From contig JAHHHJ010000019.1 in the NCBI GenBank assembly GCA_019359445.1, positions 38,393-102,392 on the forward strand: a stretch of DNA of 64,000 nucleotides, read 5' to 3'. This document shows, one piece after another, positions 56,890 to 64,000 of this stretch; position 1 is the first letter of the stretch; each line of letters starts with the position of its first letter. Both the position numbers and the translations under genes were made by a program. This DNA comes from Kastovskya adunca ATA6-11-RM4 (GTDB taxonomy: Bacteria; Cyanobacteriota; Cyanobacteriia; Cyanobacteriales; Coleofasciculaceae). The notes under the pieces are model-generated. The model did no database searches and was not told the DNA's origin. It saw only the letters and a program-made list of their open reading frames with translations.

Positions 56890-57060
56890 TTTGAGTAAGT
56901 CAGCTTAATTCAGAACTTCACGTAAGCCGCCATCAATAGGTTTAAGTGAAACTGGAGCGGGGGAACCAACTTTGGGGCGTATTTCCGACATGGAGAAGGG
57001 CATCTCTCAGCCCTAGCCCGTCAGCTAACTCCGTCAGCATTGGGAGGAGACACTGAGAAA
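56890..57060 (+). ncRNA. c-di-AMP riboswitch (ydaO/yuaA type)
   Basis: The conserved blocks of this aptamer are present in order: CAGCTTAATTCAGAAC, then GCGGGGGAACCAACTTTGGG, GAAGGGCATCTCTCAGCCC, and AGCCCGTCAGCTAACTCCGT with GCATTGGGAGGAGA. ydaO aptamers bind cyclic di-AMP and in most bacteria repress genes for ion or osmolyte transport and cell-wall remodelling. The nearest substantial downstream gene on this strand is the NhaD-type antiporter at 57548. An expression platform is not obvious; two hairpins at 57345-57366 and 57404-57427 could be part of it. Confidence 0.85.
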
Positions 57061-57154
57061 GCGTGCCTTTTTAGGAAGTGCATTGCTCTTATTACAGTCT
57101 CTGGCTGGTACTGCTCATTTTTTGTACCTGCTCTTCAAGCCTGAGGCATCAAAT

Positions 57155-57274
57155 ATGACTTTTCCACTCAAATTGACAGCAATTCCTCTCTTAGCCGCAT
57201 TTTTTGTCAATTTAGCTTCCGCTACATCGTCAGCAGACATTGCATTCACCGGGCTTCAGTTGAGTCGAAGTTGA
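57155..57274 (+). CDS. possible small exported peptide downstream of the riboswitch
   Basis: 39 codons from ATG 57155; the frame is open from TTG 57083. The sequence TFPLKLTAIPLLAAFFVNLA followed by SATSSADIAF looks like a signal peptide with a very short mature part. Weak ribosome-binding context. Possibly a leader ORF or chance. Confidence 0.3.
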   Translation: MTFPLKLTAIPLLAAFFVNLASATSSADIAFTGLQLSRS

Positions 57275-57344
57275 AAGGCAAACAGCCCTGACAAGAAACA
57301 CAAAAAATTCGGTTGAGTAGAAGCCATATTTTCCTAATGGTGTT

Positions 57345-57427
57345 CCTCTTTATTTAAGAGGAATCTATCGTCTCAGCCTCAAATATTTCCTTTTTTTGTA
57401 GTCGTTCAGCCCTCTTTACTGAACGAA
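57345..57427 (+). promoter_or_regulatory. two hairpins between riboswitch and antiporter gene
   Basis: TTCCTCTT/AAGAGGAA at about 57347-57367 and TCGTTCAG/CTGAACGA at about 57403-57427. The first is followed 20 bases later by a T-rich CCTTTTTTTG. Either could act in termination control by the c-di-AMP aptamer. Confidence 0.4.
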
Positions 57428-57547
57428 GAATATCCCTAATCAGCTAAAGTCAACGTTGATTGGGAATGAACTTAATAGCACGTCTAACCAATCATCTAAC
57501 AGCTAAATACTGCCGATTTCGGATCAGAACTATTTTGAGGAAATTCA

Positions 57548-58885
57548 ATGGAAACGTGGCACGCCCTCATCGCAACTTCGACCTTCGTTGCTGTCATTTC
57601 CTTAATCATGACAGAGAAGATGCACCTAATGATTGCAGCATTTTTAGGTGCGATGATACTGGTTTTCACCAATATCATGACATTGACAGATGCCATTGGA
57701 TACATTGCTCACAGCTATGCTACGTTGGCATTATTTTTTGGGGTTATGGTGTTGGTACGGGCATTTGAACCCACCAAAATATTTGAATACTTAGCTATCC
57801 AGATGGTGTTAATGGCGAAAGGGCAAGGTAAGCGCTTGCTCTTGGGCATTGTAGCCATTACTACGCCCATTTGTGCGATTTTACCCAACGCCACCACCGT
57901 GATGTTATTGGCACCGCTGATTCCTCCCATTGCTCAATCAGTTGGGGTAGATTTTGTACCCTTGTTGATTTTGATGGTGTTAATTGCTAATAGTGCTGGA
58001 CTTCTAACTTTAGTGGGAGATCCGGCGACTTTTATTGTCGGAGATGCGATTAATATCAGCTTTAGTGAGTATCTGTTGCGCTTGAGTTTTGGGGGAGTAC
58101 TCGCCATTGTTACTGTTTTGGTGATGCTGCCGTTTTTGTTTCCTAAAACCTGGCGAAAGCGTTTAGAAAATGTAGATAACCTCCCCCATCCCAAAATTAA
58201 TCATCCGCGAGTTTTGGCAATGGGCGGTGTAATTGTTGCTTTTGTATTGCTGTTTTTTGTGGTGGGAGAGTCCCTACCCGTTCCAGTTTCTCCCGCCGCT
58301 GCTGCTTTGCTCGGTGCAGCCCTGGCGATGCTCCTGGCTCACCATAGCAAGATTGACTCGGTTAGCAATATCCTGCGGGATATTGATTGGAGCACTTTGA
58401 TATTTTTTATGTCTACGTTTGTGCTGATTGGAGGATTGCAAAAAACGGGTGTTATTAGTGGTATTTCAGGAATTCTTGCTGTGATTTTAGGAAAAAATAT
58501 TGCCTTTGGGGCGATCGCGTTGCTGGTTTTTGTCGGTTTACTATCGAGTGTCGTCCCCAATATTCCCCTAGTTGTGGCGATGGTACCGCTGTTGAAAGAG
58601 TATGTAGTCAATGTCGGGTTGGCAACTCCAGAAATATTAGACCCTAACTTCCAAGGACAGGTACCCCCCGAAGTGCTGCCGCTGTTTTATGCCATGATGT
58701 TTGGTGCGACGTTGGGCGGTAATGGAACATTAGTCGGTGCATCTTCTAATATCGTTGCTGCTGGGATTTCAGAATTGCACGGACGCCGGATTTCGTTTAA
58801 GAAATTTTTGCGGTATGGGTTACCCGTGATGGTGATGCAACTACTGGTAGCGGCGGTTTATGTGACTGTTTGTTTTTTGATGTGA
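57548..58885 (+). CDS. NhaD/ArsB superfamily ion antiporter
   Basis: 445 residues with about 11-12 hydrophobic segments. It belongs to the ion-transporter superfamily that includes NhaD sodium/proton antiporters, ArsB and citrate transporters. The conserved re-entrant motifs are clear: TPICAILPNATTVMLLAPLI with ANSAGLLTLVGDPATFIVGD in the first half, and VPNIPLVVAMVPLL with GATLGGNGTLVGASSNIVAA in the second. The GDP and NGT turns after the helices are typical of NhaD-like proteins. The transported ion (Na+, other cation or anion) cannot be decided. The c-di-AMP riboswitch upstream is consistent with an ion or osmotic role. Confidence 0.9.
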   Translation: METWHALIATSTFVAVISLIMTEKMHLMIAAFLGAMILVFTNIMTLTDAIGYIAHSYATLALFFGVMVLVRAFEPTKIFEYLAIQMVLMAKGQGKRLLLGIVAITTPICAILPNATTVMLLAPLIPPIAQSVGVDFVPLLILMVLIANSAGLLTLVGDPATFIVGDAINISFSEYLLRLSFGGVLAIVTVLVMLPFLFPKTWRKRLENVDNLPHPKINHPRVLAMGGVIVAFVLLFFVVGESLPVPVSPAAAALLGAALAMLLAHHSKIDSVSNILRDIDWSTLIFFMSTFVLIGGLQKTGVISGISGILAVILGKNIAFGAIALLVFVGLLSSVVPNIPLVVAMVPLLKEYVVNVGLATPEILDPNFQGQVPPEVLPLFYAMMFGATLGGNGTLVGASSNIVAAGISELHGRRISFKKFLRYGLPVMVMQLLVAAVYVTVCFLM

Positions 58886-58948
58886 ATTGGGTAATTAAGA
58901 ACCTACCGCAGGTTAAGGGGGTGGGGTAGTTCGCTCAAAGCTTTCTTT

Positions 58949-60403
58949 CTACAATGAGGTCAAAAAGCGCCGTAGTGCATTGCGATCGCGTTTTGACATT
59001 GTTCTGAATGCCTCTTGAGAGTTTTTTGCTTCACCACCATGCCAGAGAATTGCTTCCTCTAAAGTCCGCGCTCGACCGTCATGTAGATATCCCGAATAAG
59101 GTAGCACCGTCTGTGTTAGACCTAAACCCCATAAGGGCGGCGTTCGCCATTCTGATCCAGTGGCGGCAAAGTCCGGTCTGCCATCAGCTAGGCTTTGCCC
59201 CATGTCATGCAACAATAAATCGCTGTAGGGATAAATAGTCTGATTAGCGAGTGCCTGAATGGGATGCTCACCTGTACGGAGTTTTGCCACATGACAAGCG
59301 GCACAATTGGCTTGGCTAAATAACTCTTCGCCTCGCTTCACCTCTGGGTCATCCACTAAGGTACGGGCAGGAACTGCCAGGGTTTGGCTATAGAAGGTTG
59401 CTGCTTTTAGTGTCTTGTCATCAATATCGCTAGAACCATCTTTTTCTGGAAACAGGGGATTTGATACACCCATATCGTTGATATAGGCGGCGGCGGTTTG
59501 CTGTAGTAGGTTCGGCATATTTGCTTTATGACCAAAACGCCCTAGTGCCACAGCTTGTTTAGTTGCATCCCAAACTGGGTTAGGACGACCGGAGATGCCG
59601 TCACCATCTTGATCTTCTGGGTCAGCTAACGCCAAGATTGTTTTTTCGGGAATCGCTTCCATTAACCCCCGACCAAATACTGGGGTAGGGACACGCAAGG
59701 ACGTTAAGATATCGCGGGGTAGTGGCTTGCCGTTTTGCAGGGTAATTTTTGTTACAGGCGATCGCAATTTGTAAGCCGTGCCATCTCCATACTGACCGGA
59801 CTCTTCTCGCCACGACAATTCTACATTCGCCTCCGGTTTGTGACCGTAGATTGCCTGCCCTTGAATTTGGGTGCCGAGTCCGGGGACTGGAGGCGCATTT
59901 CCTAAGGTCACGGCTGCCTCTAAATGAGATTCACCAATCACTTGTTTCCCGGTATCAGCACCACCAGCGGAAATGGGTTTGTCTGCTTGCTGAAAGAGGG
60001 CTGGGTGAAGTGGTGGTAGGCTGACTCGCACCAGCAGTTGACCTTCAACGGGCATCCCGCGACCATCCCGACTGTGACAACCCACGCAGGAGGCATTGTT
60101 AAATAAGGGGCCTAACCCGGCATTGACTGGTGCTGGAGGAGTGACAAAAACCGCTTCAAAAGCGCGATCGCCCTCGATATGCTCGTCTAGCTCTGCTCTG
60201 CTCAAGTTGGGTGCGGGTTGTTCAAAGCTACGAGACGTGCGATTAAATACCGTTGTCTCTCCCCCTGCTAGCTGCATTTTTGGCTGGAACGCTGTGGGGT
60301 TAAGTAGGATTGATAGCGCTATCCCAGCGGCGATCGCTATGACAAAAAGACTCGCAAATTTGAGTTGTTTATTTCCAGGGAACTTCAGTAGCAAGGAGTC
60401 CAT
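58949..60403 (-). CDS. di-heme oxidoreductase (DUF1111, DHOR family)
   Basis: 484 residues. An N-terminal signal anchor (FASLFVIAIAAGIALSILL) directs it to the periplasm. Two c-type heme sites are present: CVGCH (106-110) and CAACH (367-371), the second followed by KLRTGEHPIQALANQTIYPYSDLL, a DHOR-type region. It ends DGRARTLEEAILWHGGEAKNSQEAF, typical of the family. These proteins resemble di-heme peroxidases and are often encoded with imelysin-type iron-regulated proteins, as here: its start is 13 bp after the imelysin stop. Electron donor unknown. Confidence 0.9.
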   Translation of the reverse strand: MDSLLLKFPGNKQLKFASLFVIAIAAGIALSILLNPTAFQPKMQLAGGETTVFNRTSRSFEQPAPNLSRAELDEHIEGDRAFEAVFVTPPAPVNAGLGPLFNNASCVGCHSRDGRGMPVEGQLLVRVSLPPLHPALFQQADKPISAGGADTGKQVIGESHLEAAVTLGNAPPVPGLGTQIQGQAIYGHKPEANVELSWREESGQYGDGTAYKLRSPVTKITLQNGKPLPRDILTSLRVPTPVFGRGLMEAIPEKTILALADPEDQDGDGISGRPNPVWDATKQAVALGRFGHKANMPNLLQQTAAAYINDMGVSNPLFPEKDGSSDIDDKTLKAATFYSQTLAVPARTLVDDPEVKRGEELFSQANCAACHVAKLRTGEHPIQALANQTIYPYSDLLLHDMGQSLADGRPDFAATGSEWRTPPLWGLGLTQTVLPYSGYLHDGRARTLEEAILWHGGEAKNSQEAFRTMSKRDRNALRRFLTSL

Positions 60404-60416
60404 AATGTTTCTCTGG

Positions 60417-61484
60417 CTAGCTTTTGACTACGGGCAGAACTTCCTGCTCCATGGTTTCTTTTAAGGTGATGATTGCGGTCTTTGCCGATTGAATAGCATC
60501 AGCGGTTTTTGGATCATTAAAAGATTCTTCCAAGGGGTCAGGAATCTTATCTAGCGCGTCCAGAGAGGCAAGAAATTCTTGCTTGACCCGTGCATCTAAA
60601 TCTGGGTTGACATTCGCAATATAGGCACTTAAGCCCGTCTCACTAGTATTGGTGTCCGGGAAACGACCGAGATAGACATTTTGAGCGCCCTTAACGTTGC
60701 TTTTTAAGTCGTTGAGGGTGTTGTGGCTAAATCGGCTTTCAAATAACTTCTCGTCTTTTGATTCAACGGGTTTAGCAATTTTTTCATTAGCCACCTCGTC
60801 CAGGCTGTCAATTATGCCCTGTACCATCTCCTGACCACCCGCCTCCAGCGTCAGATAGGTGCTGTTGCTACTTTCTCCAGCTGTCGCAATCACCTCCCGA
60901 TAGGCTGGCTGACCTGCGATTCCCTTTGTCCAGCTCGTTACTAGCTGATCGGCAACATTGCTAAAGTCTGTACTGAGAGCCTGTAGGTATTCCAACTCTC
61001 GTTGGCTGAAATCCGCCACGTTCTTATTGTTGTCTTCTCCAAATAGCAGATATTCGATGACGTGAAAGCCTTTTTCGGTATCTTGCCGTTTTTGAACGTA
61101 GTCTGAGGTCAGTTGGTCTTTGCTATTGATGATTGCCTTGAGGTCGGTTTCATTGACGGGCCAACTATCCAATGCTCCGTCATAACCTAAAGAGTCCGCT
61201 GGCCCAAAGGTGAAGCTTTCACTCTGCTCCCAAGGGGAACGGGCGGCAACCCACGCCTCCTGAGCCGCTTTCAGGGTTTGGTCGTTGGGACTCTTAACGA
61301 AGGTATTAACAGCGTCTGATAATTCCTGTGCTTTGGTGGCAAATTCCTGATTTGTCGGAATGACAACGCGATCGGCAAAGTCTATGAGAATTTGCTGATC
61401 GTTAAACTGAGCGCCTGCTGTAGAGGAGACGCGATTGTCGCAACCACTCGCGATCGCCAACCCCCCCATTAATAGAGCGATCAT
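60417..61484 (-). CDS. imelysin-family iron-regulated lipoprotein (IrpA type)
   Basis: 355 residues from ATG 61484; TTG 61571 is also in frame but gives an odd N terminus. A lipoprotein signal (MIALLMGGLAIASGC, Cys15) precedes an imelysin/M75 helical domain with the conserved GxHxxE motif GFHVIE (139-144) and the YDGALDSWPVNETDL region. Family members are iron-regulated; proposed roles are iron binding or haem handling, with peptidase activity doubtful. First gene of an operon with the di-heme oxidoreductase. A 7-1-7-like dyad at 61576-61592 lies about 90 bp upstream and could be an iron-regulator site. Confidence 0.9.
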   Translation of the reverse strand: MIALLMGGLAIASGCDNRVSSTAGAQFNDQQILIDFADRVVIPTNQEFATKAQELSDAVNTFVKSPNDQTLKAAQEAWVAARSPWEQSESFTFGPADSLGYDGALDSWPVNETDLKAIINSKDQLTSDYVQKRQDTEKGFHVIEYLLFGEDNNKNVADFSQRELEYLQALSTDFSNVADQLVTSWTKGIAGQPAYREVIATAGESSNSTYLTLEAGGQEMVQGIIDSLDEVANEKIAKPVESKDEKLFESRFSHNTLNDLKSNVKGAQNVYLGRFPDTNTSETGLSAYIANVNPDLDARVKQEFLASLDALDKIPDPLEESFNDPKTADAIQSAKTAIITLKETMEQEVLPVVKS

Positions 61485-61575
61485 AAATTTTGGCTGACCT
61501 GTTTGCCGGAATACCACTTTCAACGCTCCTATGACAGAAATTAAGGGCAAGATTTTGCCAACTTGTCTCAAGCAA

Positions 61576-61592
61576 TTGAGTTAGTATCTCAA
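61576..61592. promoter_or_regulatory. dyad upstream of the imelysin operon
   Basis: TTGAGTTAGTATCTCAA is an inverted repeat with TGAGTTA and TAACTCA-like arms around one base. It has the 7-1-7 layout of Fur sites but only about half the consensus bases, so it is only a candidate iron-responsive operator. Confidence 0.3.
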
Positions 61593-61686
61593 TAAGATGC
61601 CTCGATCTCAAGAGTTTGTTGAATAGTCTTAGCAATTAAGACTACCTCTATGCTGATCGTGTCTGCCAAAAATGGGGTCTTGCTCC

Positions 61687-62976
61687 CTACTGCTGTCCGG
61701 GTTTGATCACCACCACACCGTAAGCATCTGGTGCCAGATACGCTTGCGCGGCTGTTTGTAGATCAGCCGTACTTAAAGATTGAATGCGATCGGGATAGGT
61801 GAGTGCAGGTGCCAAGTCTCCGATCTGAGCGTAGTAGTAGCCATACAAAGTCGTGCGATCGCTTGGCTTCTCATTCCCAAAGATAAAGCGATTAGCAATT
61901 TGAGTGCGGATACGTGCCATCTCTGACTCAGCGACTAACTCATTTTGAATTGTACGAATATGTTCTGCGATCGCGGCTTCCACGACTTCTAAATTTTCCT
62001 CCGGTAACTGGGCGGAAATATAGAACACCCCTTGTAGGCGCTGCGTCATATTGCTGACACCAATGTGACTGACAAGCTGCCGTTCCTCGCGCAAATCCTG
62101 CACCAGACGCGAAGTCCGCCCTTGCCCTAAAATCGCTGCCAACACATCCAAAGCATAGGTTTGCTCCAACTGCATCAGCCCTGGAACTCGCCACGTCATG
62201 ATTAACCGTGCTTGCTGCAAGGTTTCATCGACAGACTCGCAGCGAACAATTTCCTTGAACGCAGGTTCCGGCTGAAAGTTGGTATTTGATAATTGGGAAG
62301 TCCCTTTCCCCGTTTTCCCTTGTCTTGTAAAGCTATCGGCGACAATTTCAATCAGTTCTTCCACGGGCAAATTACCGACAGCCACAGCCGTGATCGATTG
62401 CGGCTGATACCAATTGGCGTGAAAATCTCGCATTTGCTGAGCTTGGAGTTGCTCAATTACCTCAGAGGGGCCAAGTACCTGTCTTCTGTAGGGCAACTGC
62501 TCAAAGGCTGTCTCCATTGCCTTTCTGTAAGTGCGGCGACGGGGATTGTCATCTGAGCGACGAATTTCTTCCAACACCACCAAACGTTCCCGCTCAAATG
62601 CCTCATCGGGAATGCTGGGGTTTAATACCACATCAACCTGAAAAGGGGCGAGTTTAGCAAAATCCTGAGGAGCCGTAGTGATGTAATAGTGGGTGTAATC
62701 CTGGCTGGTAGCGGCATTAGTCACAGCACCGCGTTCTTCAATTAGACGCTCAAATTCCCCACTTTGCAAGCGTGGCGTACCCTTGAAAACCATGTGCTCT
62801 AAAAAGTGAGCCATGCCGTTAATATCATCGGATTCGACAGCAGAGCCAATATTAATCCACACGTTTAAGTTGACGGCTTCAACTGGCATCTGCTCTGCCA
62901 CAATCGTCAGACCATTGGGAAGTTGACGGATAGTTGGGGCGTTGAGCGGCGGAGTTTTGAGCAACGTTGAGGTCAT
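61687..62976 (-). CDS. M16 family zinc protease
   Basis: 429 residues, the length of a single M16B unit. The inverted zinc motif HFLEH (57-61: GMAHFLEHMVFKGT) is intact, and the third ligand Glu falls in RERLVVLEEIRR (Glu136). RQVLGPSEVIEQLQ and the C-terminal EKPSDRTTLYGYYYAQIGDL are family-like. No signal peptide, so cytoplasmic or associated with membranes. Bacterial members degrade peptides or processed presequences; in many cyanobacteria two M16 genes are adjacent (one active, one inactive), but only this one is visible here. Confidence 0.94.
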   Translation of the reverse strand: MTSTLLKTPPLNAPTIRQLPNGLTIVAEQMPVEAVNLNVWINIGSAVESDDINGMAHFLEHMVFKGTPRLQSGEFERLIEERGAVTNAATSQDYTHYYITTAPQDFAKLAPFQVDVVLNPSIPDEAFERERLVVLEEIRRSDDNPRRRTYRKAMETAFEQLPYRRQVLGPSEVIEQLQAQQMRDFHANWYQPQSITAVAVGNLPVEELIEIVADSFTRQGKTGKGTSQLSNTNFQPEPAFKEIVRCESVDETLQQARLIMTWRVPGLMQLEQTYALDVLAAILGQGRTSRLVQDLREERQLVSHIGVSNMTQRLQGVFYISAQLPEENLEVVEAAIAEHIRTIQNELVAESEMARIRTQIANRFIFGNEKPSDRTTLYGYYYAQIGDLAPALTYPDRIQSLSTADLQTAAQAYLAPDAYGVVVIKPGQQ

Positions 62977-63319
62977 CGGTTGTTAATTATGAAGAACGCA
63001 CACAAATACTCTTTTATCTTAGCTAGAGGAATTTAGCTACGACACGACACCCCCTGAATCAGCCTTGCCCCTTTCCTGCCGTTGTCTCCAATGGGCTTGA
63101 CTACTCCCTTGATTAAAATCTCATACTTAATGAAAAATATTTGCAATTGCTGGCAACAATCCGCTAATCTATACCGAGATGTTTGTTGATGGCTATTCTC
63201 AACCTCTAGGAGTTAAAACTTGCTTCTACTTAGTTGACAACTTATCTCAATAAACTTATAGTGTTTTTCAGTATCCTCCTCGCGTTCTACACCAACGAGT
63301 CTGAAAGAGCAAATCGATC

Positions 63320-63422
63320 CCAGCTAGGACTTACGCACTGACCCCGAAATTGCGTCATTCTGAGCGATAGTGAAGAATCTCAAACCCTTGTTCTAGCGTT
63401 ACGGTGCGTAAGTCCTACCAGC
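63320..63422. mobile_element. 93-bp MITE with 5-bp target duplication
   Basis: Terminal inverted repeats TAGGACTTACGCAC (63325-63338) and its exact complement GTGCGTAAGTCCTA (63404-63417) bound a 93-bp non-coding element. CCAGC stands directly on both sides (63320-63324 and 63418-63422), a perfect target duplication. The TIR would suit a transposase encoded elsewhere. The inside has no ORF. Confidence 0.8.
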
Positions 63423-63719
63423 TTCAAATTCAAGCTATTAATTGGCTTTAAAGGGACAGAGTGAGCGATCGCTTCCTCTTTCTTCCTCGTTTTACATATT
63501 GAGAAAATATGGCATTTACAGAAAAGGTTTCCAACTTTGCCAACCTAATTTATTAAGAATAATTCTCAAATAATTTAGAGAAATCTTGCCACAGCCACGG
63601 TTAGCTCCTCAGTCATCTGAGTTGGTTCCAATTAAGTCTTCTTAGTTTCAATCCTTTTTCTAGGTAAATACAGGAGTAAATATGTCAAAGATTGGTCTTT
63701 TCCTAGAACACAAGCATTC

Positions 63720-63915
63720 GTCATTAGACATCTTGCACAAAGCCTCTAAACCCCTCTCCTTAGCAAGCTACCGTGTATACACAACCTTAAAATCAAGCTT
63801 TACCCCCCTAACCCCCCTTATCAAGGGGGGAACTAGGTTCAAAGTCCCCCGTGATATCAAAGGCGAAGCAACAATCTAGCTTCCCCCTTTTTAAGGGGGA
63901 CGGGAGGGGGATCTC
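63720..63915. repeat. dispersed hairpin repeat, copy 3
   Basis: Begins CATTAGACATCTTGCACAAA like the other two copies. It continues with CCCCCCTAACCCCCCTTATC against AAGGGGGGAA, and a further CCCCCTTTTTAAGGGGG hairpin near 63885. The middle is longer and more diverged than in copies 1 and 2. Confidence 0.65.
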
Positions 63916-64000
63916 CGAGGCTCACAGGTGTAGGTTTTTTACAATCAAGCGGAGTTGAAGAAAGTCACAGTTGTAGTCGCAGACAAAGGACCCAAAGAAA

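Larger units (their letters stand above)
62977..64000. other. 1-kb non-coding, repeat-containing region at the window end
   Basis: Contains a MITE (63325-63417) and a dispersed hairpin repeat (63720-63915). The 65-codon plus ORF at 63682-63879 lies mostly in that repeat and was not accepted. No tRNA or other RNA was recognised. Confidence 0.5.

Noticed and set aside
63682..63879. 65-codon plus ORF at the window end
   Set aside because: Runs through the dispersed hairpin repeat; its amino acids reflect the repeat rather than a protein family.
1..64000. The many GCGATCGC octamers considered as a regulatory site
   Set aside because: These are the HIP1 motif spread throughout cyanobacterial genomes, within genes and between them; useful for taxonomic placement, not for local regulation.

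Overview
This window is a chromosomal segment from a cyanobacterium, most likely a filamentous, repeat-rich one. The evidence is the very frequent HIP1 octamer GCGATCGC, a stand-alone PCP_red protein (the C-terminal domain type of dark-operative protochlorophyllide reductase subunit B), cyanobacteria-restricted families (DUF1825, DUF1400, low-complexity-tail membrane protein, LabA-type NYN protein), the rimP-nusA-ylxR-infB cluster, and short tandem repeats of the kind seen in filamentous cyanobacteria. I cannot name the species. No tRNA, rRNA, CRISPR array, complete insertion sequence, prophage or replication origin was found.

Layout. Positions 1-7.8 kb: two unknown or LabA-like proteins, a double RNase III-fold protein that has lost most catalytic acids, mnmE, PCP_red, a nine-repeat TPR protein and small unknowns. 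7.8-14.7 kb: pyrF, tyrS, a class A penicillin-binding protein, DUF1825, TM2/SHOCT, helix-hairpin-helix and lepB genes, interspersed with tandem repeats. 14.9-24 kb: envelope and membrane genes (SLH lipoprotein, UPF0104 flippase-like protein, SDH-type serine protease homologue, Ser-Pro-tailed peptidoglycan-binding protein, an ion-channel-like membrane protein). 24-31.5 kb: rimP-nusA-ylxR-infB followed by cyanobacterial conserved proteins. 31.7-32.2 kb: an AAA+ ATPase pseudogene with an internal deletion.

32.8-56.5 kb is the most striking region: a nearly complete alpha-glucan/trehalose interconversion locus. treZ and treY (glucan to trehalose) lie on the plus strand. glgX (debranching), glgB, a treS-maltokinase fusion, glgE and a cytoplasmic GH13 amylase with a CBM20 domain lie on the minus strand. 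Together they can close a cycle: glucan to trehalose through TreY/TreZ, trehalose to maltose to maltose-1-phosphate through TreS-Mak, and maltose-1-phosphate back to branched glucan through GlgE and GlgB. A ferric-iron ABC transporter pair (futA, futB), a Crp/Fnr regulator and a CheB-type methylesterase sit among these genes.

56.9-64 kb: a sequence with the conserved blocks of the ydaO/yuaA (c-di-AMP) riboswitch precedes a NhaD/ArsB-type ion antiporter. It is followed by an imelysin plus di-heme oxidoreductase operon (iron-regulated type), an M16 zinc protease, a 93-bp MITE with a 5-bp target duplication, and a dispersed hairpin repeat. c-di-AMP sensing, ion transport and trehalose/glucan metabolism side by side suggest osmotic or desiccation adaptation. 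That link is inference.
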